From JBGOUJ01 sp041477005 (GTDB lineage Bacteria; Acidobacteriota; Terriglobia; Bryobacterales; JACQDG01), in assembly GCA_041477005.1 (NCBI GenBank), contig JBGOUJ010000020.1, positions 1 through 28,943 on the forward strand: DNA of 28,943 nucleotides, in the 5' to 3' direction. Below the pieces are notes generated by a model. The model did not search any database. It worked only from the letters and a program-made list of their open reading frames with translations, and was not told the origin of the DNA. Position 1 is the stretch's first letter. Each line of letters opens with the position of its first letter. Of the stretch, positions 1 through 8,532 are shown in pieces. The position numbers and the translations under genes are program-made.

Positions 1-101
1 GGATGGTGGTACAGCTCGATTCCTCGCCCGATCAAGCGCCCAAGGAAGCCGCACGTCAGAGCGCCCAATACATTCAGAAGACGCTGGGCCTAAAGCTATG
101 A
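1..101 (+). CDS. C-terminal end of a TPR-type protein (partial)
   Basis: The frame is open from the window edge (first complete codon at position 3) to a TGA at 99-101 and gives about 32 residues ending in QYIQKTLGLKL. The stretch DSSPDQAPKEAARQSAQYIQ has the helix-turn-helix spacing and the small/aromatic pattern of the last tetratricopeptide repeat of a secreted or periplasmic TPR protein. The body of the gene lies to the left of the window, so its function cannot be judged. An apparent ATG at position 3 is an accident of the window edge. Downstream is a hairpin with a T run. The assignment to TPR is an inference from a very short segment. Confidence 0.5.
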   Translation, partial: MVVQLDSSPDQAPKEAARQSAQYIQKTLGLKL

Positions 102-148
102 GAGGGGTCCGAGTCCGAGCCGCATGCCCCGAGGAACAGCCACCGATC

Positions 149-206
149 GGAAACGCCGGTTTCCATCTGTGTTCCTCTGTGTTCATCTGTGGTTCCTTGT
201 TTTTTT
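149..206. terminator. Hairpin and T-run between converging genes
   Basis: A perfect 6-bp stem, GGAAAC at 149-154 with GTTTCC at 159-164 and a 4-nt loop, follows the stop codon at 101. An outer pairing of GGAACA (133-138) with TGTTCC (170-175) is also possible. A run of seven T lies at 200-206, too far from the inner hairpin for a textbook intrinsic terminator. It sits between the plus-strand gene that ends at 101 and the minus-strand TPR pseudogene, so it may end transcription for one or both. Confidence 0.35.
160..198. repeat. Short 10-bp-period tandem repeat (TTCATCTGTG type)
   Basis: Three imperfect units occur in succession: TTCCATCTGTG, TTCCTCTGTG and TTCATCTGTGG. The period is about 10-11 bp, close to one helical turn. 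The array lies in the spacer between the TPR gene end and the opposing TPR pseudogene. It resembles the arrays at 18892-18915 and 19057-19086, which share a TTC-pyrimidine-rich-GYG pattern, so the three may be one family of intergenic repeat. No spacers or gene-like content are present. Confidence 0.6.
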
Positions 207-577
207 CGGAGGCGCTGGCGAGTAGCGTTGCCGGGGGCGTACTCTAGGGCGGACTGATAGGCTGGACTGGCTTGCCCGCTGCGGCCGCGGGCGGTTTCCA
301 GGTCGCCGATCCGCTCGTATATTAGTGAGCTGCGGGGTTCGAGCTGCAGGGCGTGTTGCACTGCTCCATCGCGGCGCCGGAATCGCCGTCCTTGGCTTCC
401 ATCTCGGCCAAGACCAGGCGGGCGGCGATATAGTCCGGCTTTTCTCTTACCACTTCCAAATATTGCTGCTCCGCGGACCGTCGCTGTTCGGCAGGAAATG
501 AGGCCTTGCGTCGTTTGTCCCAGCGCCGCCAGCGACCAGCACAAGCTACACAGCAGCGCCGCCGCCGTTCGTGCCAT
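200..577 (-). pseudogene. TPR-repeat secreted protein, broken by two frameshifts
   Basis: The reading starts at an ATG (575-577) with a signal-peptide-like N-terminus, MARTAAALLCSLCWSLAALGQ. It then loses the frame. The protein-like continuation lies in a second frame (PAEQRRSAEQQYLEVVREKP and AARLVLAEMEAKDGDSGAAM) and after about 45 codons returns to the first frame (HALQLEPRSSLIYERIGDLE, then AYQSALEYAPGNATRQRLRK). Joined across both shifts these make two to three TPR units of the A-x-Y-x2-ALxxxP type. The first shift falls near position 500 and the second near 360. No single frame holds the whole protein, so the gene is read as decayed; two sequencing errors in one short gene would be the alternative. 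The efflux operon starts divergently 41 nt away. Confidence 0.65.
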
Positions 578-618
578 GGTGTGTTAACGCTAGTATAACT
601 TGGAAGGAGAATCCTGGA

Positions 619-1956
619 ATGATTCGACCGACTGTCGTGTCTGTGATGCTGGCGGTCTCGATTGCCGCGCGGTGCCAGCAGCCGGCGCCGGCTGGGGAAG
701 AGTTGCCGCTCGACCGAGCGGTGAGCCTGGCGCTGAAGAACAACCGGATGGTGAAGAATGCCGCCCTCGATGTGCTGAAATCCGAGAATGACCTGGCGGC
801 CTCGCGTACGTACCGGTTGCCGGCGTTCAGCTTCAACGTTCTCGAGACGCAACTGCTGACGCGGATGGATTTCCTGTTTCCGAAGGGCGCGTTCGGCGTG
901 TTTCCGGGCATCGGGCCCGTTCCGTCGCAGGAAACTTCCATTACCACGGCCCGCCGCCCCACCACGTGGGTATACGCCCGCGTCTCCCAGCCGCTCTCTC
1001 AGCTCTATCGGATTCACCTCGGCGTCGGCGTTCGCCAACTGAGCCGGGAGGTGGCCCGGCAGCAGCTCGAGGCGCGGCAGCAGGACGTCGCGAGCGACGT
1101 CAAGAAGGCCTACTACGCGCTGCTGCAAACGCAGAGCGCCCTGGAGGCGGCCGCGGAGTCGATCCAGCTCTACCGCGAGCTCGACCGCGTGGTGGGGCAA
1201 AGCCTGGCGCAGCAGGTGGCTCTCAAATCGGACAGCCTCGACGTGAAGGCGCGCCTGGCGAAGGCCGAGTATGACGCCGTCACGCTACGCCACACGCTGG
1301 CCACGCAACAGGAGCAACTGAACAACCTGCTGGGGCGCGATCTGCGGACGGAGTTCGCAGTGAAGCAGGCGCCCGATCCCGCAGGCCCCGAAACGGAGCT
1401 GGCGGCGGCCCGCGCCCGCGCCCTCGATCAGCGGCCGGAGCTGAGAGAAGCGAAACTGAAGGCCCAGCAGGCGGCGAAAGATCGCAGCATGAAAAAAGCC
1501 GAGTACATCCCCGATGTCAGCTTGAATTTCCAGTACGTCTCGCCCCTCGGCGTGGAATTGCTGCCGCACAACGTAATGGGCGCGGGACTCCTGGTAAGCT
1601 GGGACGTATTCGACTGGGGGCGGAAGAAACAGGAGCTGGCTTCCAAAACCCACACCGTCGAGCAGGCGCGCAATGCGATCGAGGAGACCGAGGCGCAGGT
1701 TCTTCTGGACGTGGACAATCGTTTCCGCAAGCTGGAAGAAGCCCGCGCTCTTCTCCACGTGGTCGAGCTGGCCCGCGAAGCAGCGCGGGAAAAGGTGCGG
1801 GTGGCCAAGAACAAGTACGAGCAGCAGGCGGCGCTGCTGAAGGACGTGCTGCAAATGGAAAGCTCCCTTGCCGACGTGAACCATCAGCATGAACAGACGC
1901 TGCTCGCCTTCTGGACGACGCGAGCCGATTTCGAGCGGGCGCTCGGGGAGCGGTGA
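619..1956 (+). CDS. TolC-like outer-membrane efflux protein
   Basis: The 445-residue product belongs to the outer-membrane factor family, which forms the trimeric channel-tunnel of tripartite efflux systems. The start is the ATG at 619, placed 8-9 nt after a good AAGGAG; upstream codons in the same frame lack a ribosome site. An N-terminal hydrophobic stretch (MIRPTVVSVMLAVSIAARC) acts as signal peptide; its Cys is not in a proper lipobox. The rest shows the two internally related halves typical of TolC: ELPLDRAVSLALKNN near residue 30, a central ARALDQRPELREAKLKAQQA, and long Ala/Glu/Gln-rich helices that end with FWTTRADFERALG. The length fits the family. The stop overlaps the start of the adaptor gene (TGATG), so the two are translationally coupled. 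Substrate cannot be told from sequence. Confidence 0.92.
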   Translation: MIRPTVVSVMLAVSIAARCQQPAPAGEELPLDRAVSLALKNNRMVKNAALDVLKSENDLAASRTYRLPAFSFNVLETQLLTRMDFLFPKGAFGVFPGIGPVPSQETSITTARRPTTWVYARVSQPLSQLYRIHLGVGVRQLSREVARQQLEARQQDVASDVKKAYYALLQTQSALEAAAESIQLYRELDRVVGQSLAQQVALKSDSLDVKARLAKAEYDAVTLRHTLATQQEQLNNLLGRDLRTEFAVKQAPDPAGPETELAAARARALDQRPELREAKLKAQQAAKDRSMKKAEYIPDVSLNFQYVSPLGVELLPHNVMGAGLLVSWDVFDWGRKKQELASKTHTVEQARNAIEETEAQVLLDVDNRFRKLEEARALLHVVELAREAAREKVRVAKNKYEQQAALLKDVLQMESSLADVNHQHEQTLLAFWTTRADFERALGER

Positions 1957-3158
1957 TGGCAAGGAGAAGCCACCCCGGGCTGTGGACCTTGATCTTGCTG
2001 GCCGCCGGCTGCAGCCGCGAGAAGCCCTATGAGAAACCGCTCACGCCGGTGACCGTGCGGGCAGTGGAAACCTTTGCGGGCGGTAGCGGACAGCGCTTCT
2101 CCGGCAACATCGGGCCTTACTCGCGGGTGGATCTGGCGTTCAAGGTGGGCGGATACGTGGAGACGATCCTGATGTTGCGCGGCGCCGACGGCAGGCAGCG
2201 GGACCTGCAGGAAGGCGACCAGGTGGCCAAGGGAACGGTGCTGGCGCGGGTGCGCGAGAGCGACTATGTGGCCAAGGTAAGCCAGGCCAAGGCTCAACTG
2301 GCGCAAGCCGAGGCTGCCGTGGAGCAGGCGCGATCTCAACTGCAGGAGACGCGGGTGGCCGAGGAGCAGGCGCGGCTCGACTTCGACCGGGCGAAAAATC
2401 TGTTCGCGACCCAGAGCCTGACCAAAGCCGACTACGACGGCGTCAAGGCCAAACGGAAGACGACGCAAGCCAAAGTGGGAGAGGCCCAGGCCGCGCTCCA
2501 GGTCGCCGAGGCGCGAGTGGAAGGGGCGCGGGCGCAACTGCACGAAGCCGAAATAGCCCTCGGCGACTGCGCGCTGAAGGCCCCGATGGATGCGGTGGTG
2601 TTGAAGCGCCTCATCGAGGTGGGATCGCTGGTCGGGGCCGGCGCGGGGGGATTCTCTCTGGCCGACACCAGCTCGGTGAAGGTGCAGTTCGGCGTGCCGG
2701 ACGTCCAGCTCCCGAGCGTGAAGCTGGGGCAGTCCATCACGATCCTGACGGAGGCGATTCCGGGCGCGGACTTCGCCGGGCGGGTCACGCAGATCTCACC
2801 GGCGGCTGACGCCAAAACCCGCGTGTTCGACACCGAGATTACGATTCCCAATCCCGGCGGCCGCCTGAAGGTAGGCATGGTCGCTTCGCTCGAGGTGCCC
2901 GGGGCCAAGCTCCGCGCGCCGGCGCCGGTTGTCCCGCTGACGGCGATCGTGCGCTCTAAAGACCGGCCCGACGGCTACGCTGTTTTCGTGGTGGAAGAGC
3001 AGGGCGGCAAGACGGTGCCGCATGCCCGCGAGGTGAAGCTGGGCGAAACGTTCGGCAGTCGCATCGGCGTTAGCCAGGGCCTGAAACCGGGTGAACGGGT
3101 GGTCGTCACCGGCGCGTCGATGGTGCGGGATGGCGAAGCGGTGGAGGTGGTGCCCTAG
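1956..3158 (+). CDS. RND efflux periplasmic adaptor (HlyD/membrane fusion protein), lipoprotein
   Basis: The product (400 residues) is a membrane fusion protein that would bridge the inner-membrane pump encoded at 4915 and the outer-membrane channel encoded at 619. The N-terminus carries a lipoprotein signal, LILLAAGCSR, with the lipobox Cys near residue 20. Next come a first lipoyl half (DLAFKVGGYVETI), a long alpha-hairpin (about residues 95-205, heptad-like Ala/Gln/Glu/Arg), the second lipoyl half (LGDCALKAPMDAVVLKR), a beta-barrel (VKVQFGVPDVQLPSVKLGQS) and the membrane-proximal domain that ends in VVVTGASMVRDGEAVEVVP. The ATG at 1956 overlaps the previous stop; an alternative GTG lies one codon earlier. 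The hairpin is long, as in adaptors that reach a TolC-type channel directly. Confidence 0.92.
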   Translation: MARRSHPGLWTLILLAAGCSREKPYEKPLTPVTVRAVETFAGGSGQRFSGNIGPYSRVDLAFKVGGYVETILMLRGADGRQRDLQEGDQVAKGTVLARVRESDYVAKVSQAKAQLAQAEAAVEQARSQLQETRVAEEQARLDFDRAKNLFATQSLTKADYDGVKAKRKTTQAKVGEAQAALQVAEARVEGARAQLHEAEIALGDCALKAPMDAVVLKRLIEVGSLVGAGAGGFSLADTSSVKVQFGVPDVQLPSVKLGQSITILTEAIPGADFAGRVTQISPAADAKTRVFDTEITIPNPGGRLKVGMVASLEVPGAKLRAPAPVVPLTAIVRSKDRPDGYAVFVVEEQGGKTVPHAREVKLGETFGSRIGVSQGLKPGERVVVTGASMVRDGEAVEVVP

Positions 3159-3187
3159 CAAGCGAGGTGAGTATGGAGCGAACGGCT

Positions 3188-4777
3188 ATGACACGGCGCT
3201 CAAGGATGCGGCCGACGCGGCCGGCGCTGGTCGCGATTTTCTCGCTGGCGCTGGCTTGGGCGCAGTTTCGGGAGTCCGGATCGCCACAGCTTTCCGCGCA
3301 TCTCGAACTGGCTGTCGAGCCGCTGATGCCGGCGCGCGTTTATCTCTTCAAGAACGGCCAGCCCTTCCGGCTGAGCCCGGTGCAAGCTCTGCTGCCGTTG
3401 AAGGCCGACTCTTTCTACCGGGAGAGGCTATGGCGGAGCGGCGATCCACTGCAGACTCTCGAGGTCACCTCCAACGGGCAATCCCACTTCCTGCTGCTCA
3501 ACGGACGCGGGTCGTATGATCTGCCCGCCGCACACTATCGCGTCGAGGCCTATCGTGGCCTGTTCTATACGCCGGCGGCTGAAGAATTCGACTTGAGCGC
3601 CGGCGAGACGCGCCGGGTCTCGCTGAAGCTCGCGACCTGGGCGGGAGCCCAGGCGCAGGAGTGGCTTTCCGGCGACGACCACATCCACCTGACGCGAGCG
3701 CCTCAAGACGATGACATCTACCTGCGTTGGCTCCAGGCCGAGGACCTCTCGGTGGGCAACTTTCTACAACTCCAACGCCAGATGGACGCCGCGGTGCAGT
3801 ATGCGTTCGGCCCGCGTGGCGAGGCTAAGCGGCCAGGGTACTCGATCCGGCCGGGACACGAATCGCGCTGCGAGTTTTATGGGCACATCAACCTGCTCGG
3901 CGGGCGTGACCTCTTGCGGCCCCTGAGCATCGGAACGATGTATGCCAACGGCCCGGAGGCGTATCCGTTTCCGGCGGTGTTGTTCCGGCGGGGTCGAGAC
4001 GCCGGCGCCACTGTCGGGTTTGCTCACTTCAACGGCAGCATGTCCCATTCGACGCTACTGATGGACCTGGCGCTGGGCAATCTCGATTTCGTGGAGGTCT
4101 TCCAGTTTGGGATTCTGAAAACCGAGGCTTGGTACGAGCTGTTGAATGCAGGACTCCGTGTGACCGGAATTGCCGGCAGCGACTTTCCCGGGGGGCCGCT
4201 GGCCCGCCTCAACCCGTGGCCGCGTTGGATTCCGCTACTCGGCCCGGAACGAACGCTGGTGAAGGCCCGGCCGGGCGATTCCGCTTACGAAGCGTGGGCG
4301 GCGGGCGTCCGCCGCGGGAACGTGGTGGTCAGCAACGGGCCGCTGGTTGAGATCAGTGTGAACCAAGCCGAATCGGCAGCTACGGCCACCGCGCAGTTTT
4401 ACCGGCCGCTCGAGAAACTGGAAATCGTGAGCAATGGCCAGGTTGTTGCGGCGGCGACGGGCGATGGCAAGCGCCCATCGCTGAAGATTTCCACTCGCAT
4501 CGAAAACCCGGAGAGCTGTTGGGTGGCGGCTCGTACCGCAGCGCGGCGAGAGCAAGGCGAGCCGGTGATTCAGGCCCATACCAATCCGGTTTACGTTTTG
4601 CGGCGGGGCAAGCCGGTGATGATTCGGGCGGCGCGGGAGCTATTGGCCAAGAGGTGGGATGCCGAGTTAGCCTACTACAAAGATGCGGGCCTGCCCTTCG
4701 CCGACGACTCGCAGCGCAGCGAGTTTTTCAGGCAGGCCCAGCGGGCCTCCGCCGAGCTGCGAAAGCCGCTCGAATAG
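3188..4777 (+). CDS. CehA/McbA-type PHP-domain metallohydrolase, exported
   Basis: The 529-residue product starts with a signal peptide (MTRRSRMRPTRPALVAIFSL and on to AWAQ). A beta-rich N-terminal domain (about 35-150) precedes a PHP-like metal-dependent hydrolase domain. The metal-binding HxH is seen as GDDHIHLTR (His165, His167); later come AHFNGSMSHS, the DFVEVFQFG strand and GIAGSDFPGG, all in the order seen in CehA/McbA proteins. Known members include a carbaryl hydrolase, but most have no known substrate, so only a hydrolytic role can be claimed. The ATG at 3188 has GGAG 9 nt upstream; ATG 3173 and GTG 3167 are alternatives, both with poor spacing. The gene sits 29 nt after the adaptor and before the pump, in the same direction, which is an unusual place for this enzyme. 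Confidence 0.82.
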   Translation: MTRRSRMRPTRPALVAIFSLALAWAQFRESGSPQLSAHLELAVEPLMPARVYLFKNGQPFRLSPVQALLPLKADSFYRERLWRSGDPLQTLEVTSNGQSHFLLLNGRGSYDLPAAHYRVEAYRGLFYTPAAEEFDLSAGETRRVSLKLATWAGAQAQEWLSGDDHIHLTRAPQDDDIYLRWLQAEDLSVGNFLQLQRQMDAAVQYAFGPRGEAKRPGYSIRPGHESRCEFYGHINLLGGRDLLRPLSIGTMYANGPEAYPFPAVLFRRGRDAGATVGFAHFNGSMSHSTLLMDLALGNLDFVEVFQFGILKTEAWYELLNAGLRVTGIAGSDFPGGPLARLNPWPRWIPLLGPERTLVKARPGDSAYEAWAAGVRRGNVVVSNGPLVEISVNQAESAATATAQFYRPLEKLEIVSNGQVVAAATGDGKRPSLKISTRIENPESCWVAARTAARREQGEPVIQAHTNPVYVLRRGKPVMIRAARELLAKRWDAELAYYKDAGLPFADDSQRSEFFRQAQRASAELRKPLE

Positions 4778-4914
4778 ATCCAGCAAGGTGCACCGAGCCT
4801 TACGCGCTATGCCGCTCCGCCCGGTGCGGGGTATTCAGAAGGCCGACGGCCGCGACCTGCCGCCACGCATTGTCGCCACACAACGGCATGCCCGTGGCAG
4901 CGTGAGGCGCTTGG

Positions 4915-7900
4915 ATGGCGCATCGAAGAAGCGACGACGACCGGATTTCGAGCGAGCACAACACCGCCCGTTTCTTCGTCGAGAACCCGCAGATCGCCTG
5001 GGTGCTGCTGGTCGCTACGGCGCTGTGGGGCGCTTACGCATATCTGCAGATGCCGAAGCGGAAGGATCCGGAGGTCCCGGTGCGAATGGCCGTGGCGCTT
5101 TGCCCGTGGCCGGGATCGAGCGCTACGCGCGTCGAGCAGCTCGTCACCACGCGTCTGGAAGAAACGATCGCGCAGAACGCCAGAGTGGAGAAAATCGAGT
5201 CCCTCTCGCGCAACAGTCTGTCGGTGGTCTACGTGACCCTGGATCAGCGGGTCAATGAGGTGGGCAAGGAGTTCGATGATATCCGGCTCAAGCTCGATGC
5301 CATCCACGACCTGCCGCAAGGCGCCGGGCCGATCCAGTTCCTCAAGGATTTCGGCGACACGGCGGCCTTGATGCTGACCGTCGCCAGCCCCGAGGCGAGC
5401 CCGGTGGAGATAGGGATCCGGGCCCAAGAGGTACGGGCGGCCATCGAGAGGGCGCGGCGTGAAAGCAAGCCGTCGAAGCCGGGCTCGCGGGCAGCCGGCG
5501 TGGTGTGTTTTCCGCTCTCCATCGACCCCGCGATCCCCCGACGCGAGCGCGACCTGTTTCTCCGCTTCGCCAAAGAGGAGAATCTCGGACGGGACCTCTA
5601 CCCCCTCCAGGGACCGGGCTTTGTGGGTGTGGACGGCGACTTCGGCCCCGACGACCTGAAGACCCTGAGCGGCGTCGAGAAATTCTTCACCGAGCGTCTG
5701 CGGCCCTCCGAGCGGCACCCCGACGTCTGGCCGGTCGCTCTCATCCGGGACCCTGGCCAGACGGAGGCCATGCTGGCCGCCGTGGCCGGCGCCAAATACA
5801 GCTATCGCGAACTGGACGATTTCACTGACCTGATCCAGCGCACCCTCCAGACCTTGCCGCTGGTGTCGAAGATCAGCCGTTCGGGCGTCCTCGAGGAGCG
5901 GGTGTTCCTCGACTATTCCCAGGAGCGGCTGGCTTCCTACGGCCTCCAGCAGGCACAGCTCCAGCAGGTCCTGAGCGCCCGCAACATCACCGTTCCGGGC
6001 GGCATGCTGGAGGTGCAGGGCAAGGGCTTGAACATCGATCCGAGCGGCGAGTTCAAGAGCGAGAAAGAAATCGGCGACGTGCTGATCGCCACCTCGGCCG
6101 CCGGCTCGCCGGTCTATCTGCGAGAGGCGGTCGACATCGTGCGCGGCTACCAAACGCCGCCCCGGTACCTGAACTTCTACAACTGGCGGGACGCGCAGGG
6201 GCGGTGGCATCGCTCGCGAGCCATTACGCTCGCAGTCCAGATGCGCTCGGGCGAGCAGATCGGACGATTTGGCCTGGCGGTGGATGCCGCGCTTGGGGAT
6301 CTGCGAAAGCGCCTGCCCGAAGACTTGATACTGGCGCGCACCTCGGATCAGCCACGCCAGGTCGAGGAGAACATCGAGCTGTTCATGCGCAGCCTGTATG
6401 AGGCGATCGGGCTGGTGGTGCTGGTGGCGCTGATCGGCTTTTGGGAGTGGCGCTCGGCGGTGCTGATGGCGTTGTCCGTTCCGCTGACGCTGGCGATGAC
6501 ATTCGGAATGATGTACCTGCTGGGTCTCGACTTGCAGCAGGTGTCGATCGCCTCGCTCATTATTGCTCTGGGGCTGCTGGTGGACGACCCGGTGGTGGCC
6601 GGAGACGCTATCAAGAGGGAGCTGGAGGCTGGGCGGCCGGCAACCATCGCCGCCTGGCTCGGCCCCACCAAGCTGGCCACGGCGATCGTGTTCGCCACCA
6701 TCACGAACATCGTGGCCTATCTGCCGCTCATGCTGATCGGCGGCGACACCGGGCGCTTCGTTTACAGCCTGCCGGTGGTGCTGGCTTGCTCGCTGGTGGC
6801 TTCGCGAATCGTCTCCATGACTTTCATTCCGCTGCTCGGCTGCTACCTCTTGCGGCCCCGGCCGGGGCCGGAGCAGTCGATGGACGAGCGCCGCCGGAGC
6901 GGGTTTGCCGGCTGGTATTACCGGGTGGGCCGGTTTGCGCTGGAGCACCGCAAGGTGGTGGTCGCCGCCTCGCTGGCCTTTCTGGTCGTAGGCGGGCATT
7001 TCCTGGCGAACCTCAAGAAGCAATTTTTCCCGAAGGATCTGTCTTATCTATCCTATGTCGACGTATGGCTGCCCGAAGACGCCACCTTTTCGGCCACTGA
7101 CGAAGCCGCGCGCCGGGCCGAGGCGGTGATCGAGCAGGCGGCGGCGCAATACGGCAAGGAGCACCCCGGCGGCGATGGCAAGCCGCGCCCCATCCTGGAA
7201 TCGGTCACCACCTTCGTCGGCGGGGGAGGCCCGCGATTCTGGTTTTCGGTGTCGCCCGAGCTGCAGCAGCCGAACTACGCGCAACTGATCATCCAGGTAA
7301 AGGACAAGCACGATACGAGTCACCTCGTGCCGCCGTTACAGCGGGCGCTGACGTCGGCGGCGCCCGGAGCGCGCATCGATGTGCGGCAACTGGAGACCGG
7401 CAAACCGGTAGGCGTGCCGGTCTCGATCCGCATTTCCGGCCAGGAGATCCCGACGTTGCGGGCGTTTGCGGAACAGGCCCACTCGATCTTTCAAAAGATC
7501 CCGGAGGCCGACCGCCTCCGCGACGACTGGGGCGCCGACAGTTTCTCGGTGAAGCTGGAAGTGGACCCCGACCGCGCCAACCTGGCCGGCGTCTCGAACC
7601 TGGATGTCGCCGTTTCCTCCGCCTCCGGTATGAGCGGCTACACGGTGACCACGCTCCGCGAGGGCAAGCGGCAGATCCCGGTAATGGCCCGCCTGCGCGT
7701 GTCGGAGCGGGCGCAGCTTTCCGACATCCAGAACCTCTACGTTTACTCCACGCAGGGGCCACAGAAGGTCCCGCTCGAACAGGTCTCTTCGATCGATTAT
7801 CGGATGGAGATCGAAAAAATCCGGCGCCGCAACCAGTTCCGGACCATCACCGTCTCCTGCTTCCCGACGCCCAACGTGCTTTCCTCCAACGTCATGGACG

Positions 7901-8499
7901 CGGCGCGGCCCGAGCTGAAGCGATTCGCGGCGTCGCTGCCGCCGGGCTACAAATATGAGATCGGAGGGGAAGAAGAGGAGCAGGTGAAGGGCTTTCGGGA
8001 TATGAGCATAGTGATGGTGATCTCGGTGGCGGCGATCTTCCTGGCGCTGGTGTTCCAGTTTCGGAGCGCGGTGAAGCCGGTGCTGGTGTTTGCGGCGATT
8101 CCTTACGGCATGGTGGGAGCGCTGGCGGCCCTGTCGTTGATGGGAGCGCCGTTCGGCTTCATGGCGTTTCTGGGGGTGGCCAGCCTGATTGGGGTCATCG
8201 TGAGTCACGTCATTGTGCTGTTTGATTTCATCGAAGAGCTGCACGAAAAGGGCGAGCCGCTGGAGCAGGCGCTGCTCGACGCGGGCATTATCCGGCTGCG
8301 GCCGGTGCTGATCACGGTAGGGGCGACGGTGTTCGGCTTGTTTCCGCTCGCCGCTCACGGCGGCCCGCTGTGGGAGCCGATGTGCTACGCCCAGATCGGC
8401 GGCCTGACCCTGGCCACGTTCATCACGCTGCTGCTGGTGCCGGTGCTTTACGCGATCTTCGTCCTCGACCTGAAGATCGTGAAATGGGGGGCGGAGTGA
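4915..8499 (+). CDS. RND-family efflux pump, inner-membrane transporter (AcrB/HAE1-like) with extra porter insert
   Basis: At 1194 residues this is longer than the usual 1020-1060 of AcrB-like pumps. TM1 is near residues 27-45 and TM2-TM6 near 490-645, with the proton-relay Asp pair in GLLVDDPVVAGD (Asp557-Asp558). A second helix cluster begins near 950 and includes PYGMVGALAALSLMGAPFGF and GVIVSHVIVLFDFIEEL. In AcrB the helix equivalent to the last carries the relay Lys940; no Lys is seen here. About 125 residues between ALMLTVASPE (to 160) and YSYRELDDFTDLIQ (from 295) are not expected in the standard porter domain; they account for the extra length. Start ATG 4915 has a GAGG 7-8 nt upstream. 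The 137-nt spacer after the PHP gene has no convincing terminator. With the channel and adaptor genes this completes a tripartite export system; the substrate is unknown. Confidence 0.93.
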   Translation: MAHRRSDDDRISSEHNTARFFVENPQIAWVLLVATALWGAYAYLQMPKRKDPEVPVRMAVALCPWPGSSATRVEQLVTTRLEETIAQNARVEKIESLSRNSLSVVYVTLDQRVNEVGKEFDDIRLKLDAIHDLPQGAGPIQFLKDFGDTAALMLTVASPEASPVEIGIRAQEVRAAIERARRESKPSKPGSRAAGVVCFPLSIDPAIPRRERDLFLRFAKEENLGRDLYPLQGPGFVGVDGDFGPDDLKTLSGVEKFFTERLRPSERHPDVWPVALIRDPGQTEAMLAAVAGAKYSYRELDDFTDLIQRTLQTLPLVSKISRSGVLEERVFLDYSQERLASYGLQQAQLQQVLSARNITVPGGMLEVQGKGLNIDPSGEFKSEKEIGDVLIATSAAGSPVYLREAVDIVRGYQTPPRYLNFYNWRDAQGRWHRSRAITLAVQMRSGEQIGRFGLAVDAALGDLRKRLPEDLILARTSDQPRQVEENIELFMRSLYEAIGLVVLVALIGFWEWRSAVLMALSVPLTLAMTFGMMYLLGLDLQQVSIASLIIALGLLVDDPVVAGDAIKRELEAGRPATIAAWLGPTKLATAIVFATITNIVAYLPLMLIGGDTGRFVYSLPVVLACSLVASRIVSMTFIPLLGCYLLRPRPGPEQSMDERRRSGFAGWYYRVGRFALEHRKVVVAASLAFLVVGGHFLANLKKQFFPKDLSYLSYVDVWLPEDATFSATDEAARRAEAVIEQAAAQYGKEHPGGDGKPRPILESVTTFVGGGGPRFWFSVSPELQQPNYAQLIIQVKDKHDTSHLVPPLQRALTSAAPGARIDVRQLETGKPVGVPVSIRISGQEIPTLRAFAEQAHSIFQKIPEADRLRDDWGADSFSVKLEVDPDRANLAGVSNLDVAVSSASGMSGYTVTTLREGKRQIPVMARLRVSERAQLSDIQNLYVYSTQGPQKVPLEQVSSIDYRMEIEKIRRRNQFRTITVSCFPTPNVLSSNVMDAARPELKRFAASLPPGYKYEIGGEEEEQVKGFRDMSIVMVISVAAIFLALVFQFRSAVKPVLVFAAIPYGMVGALAALSLMGAPFGFMAFLGVASLIGVIVSHVIVLFDFIEELHEKGEPLEQALLDAGIIRLRPVLITVGATVFGLFPLAAHGGPLWEPMCYAQIGGLTLATFITLLLVPVLYAIFVLDLKIVKWGAE

Positions 8500-8506
8500 T
8501 CGCGCC

Positions 8507-8521
8507 CGGCGGAGAACGCCG
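8507..8521. terminator. GC hairpin between converging genes
   Basis: The 33-nt gap between the pump stop (8499) and the stop of the minus-strand fusion gene (8533) holds a 5-bp stem, CGGCG with CGCCG, around a GAGAA loop. There is no T run on either side, so it is only a candidate for a shared termination or RNA-stabilising element. Confidence 0.28.
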
Positions 8522-8532
8522 AGCTTGAAGGG

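Noticed and set aside
4807..7023. Long open frame on the minus strand inside the RND pump gene
   Set aside because: It is antisense to conserved pump codons, rich in Arg/His/Gln/Pro and without recognisable domains; it is a shadow of high GC at third positions.
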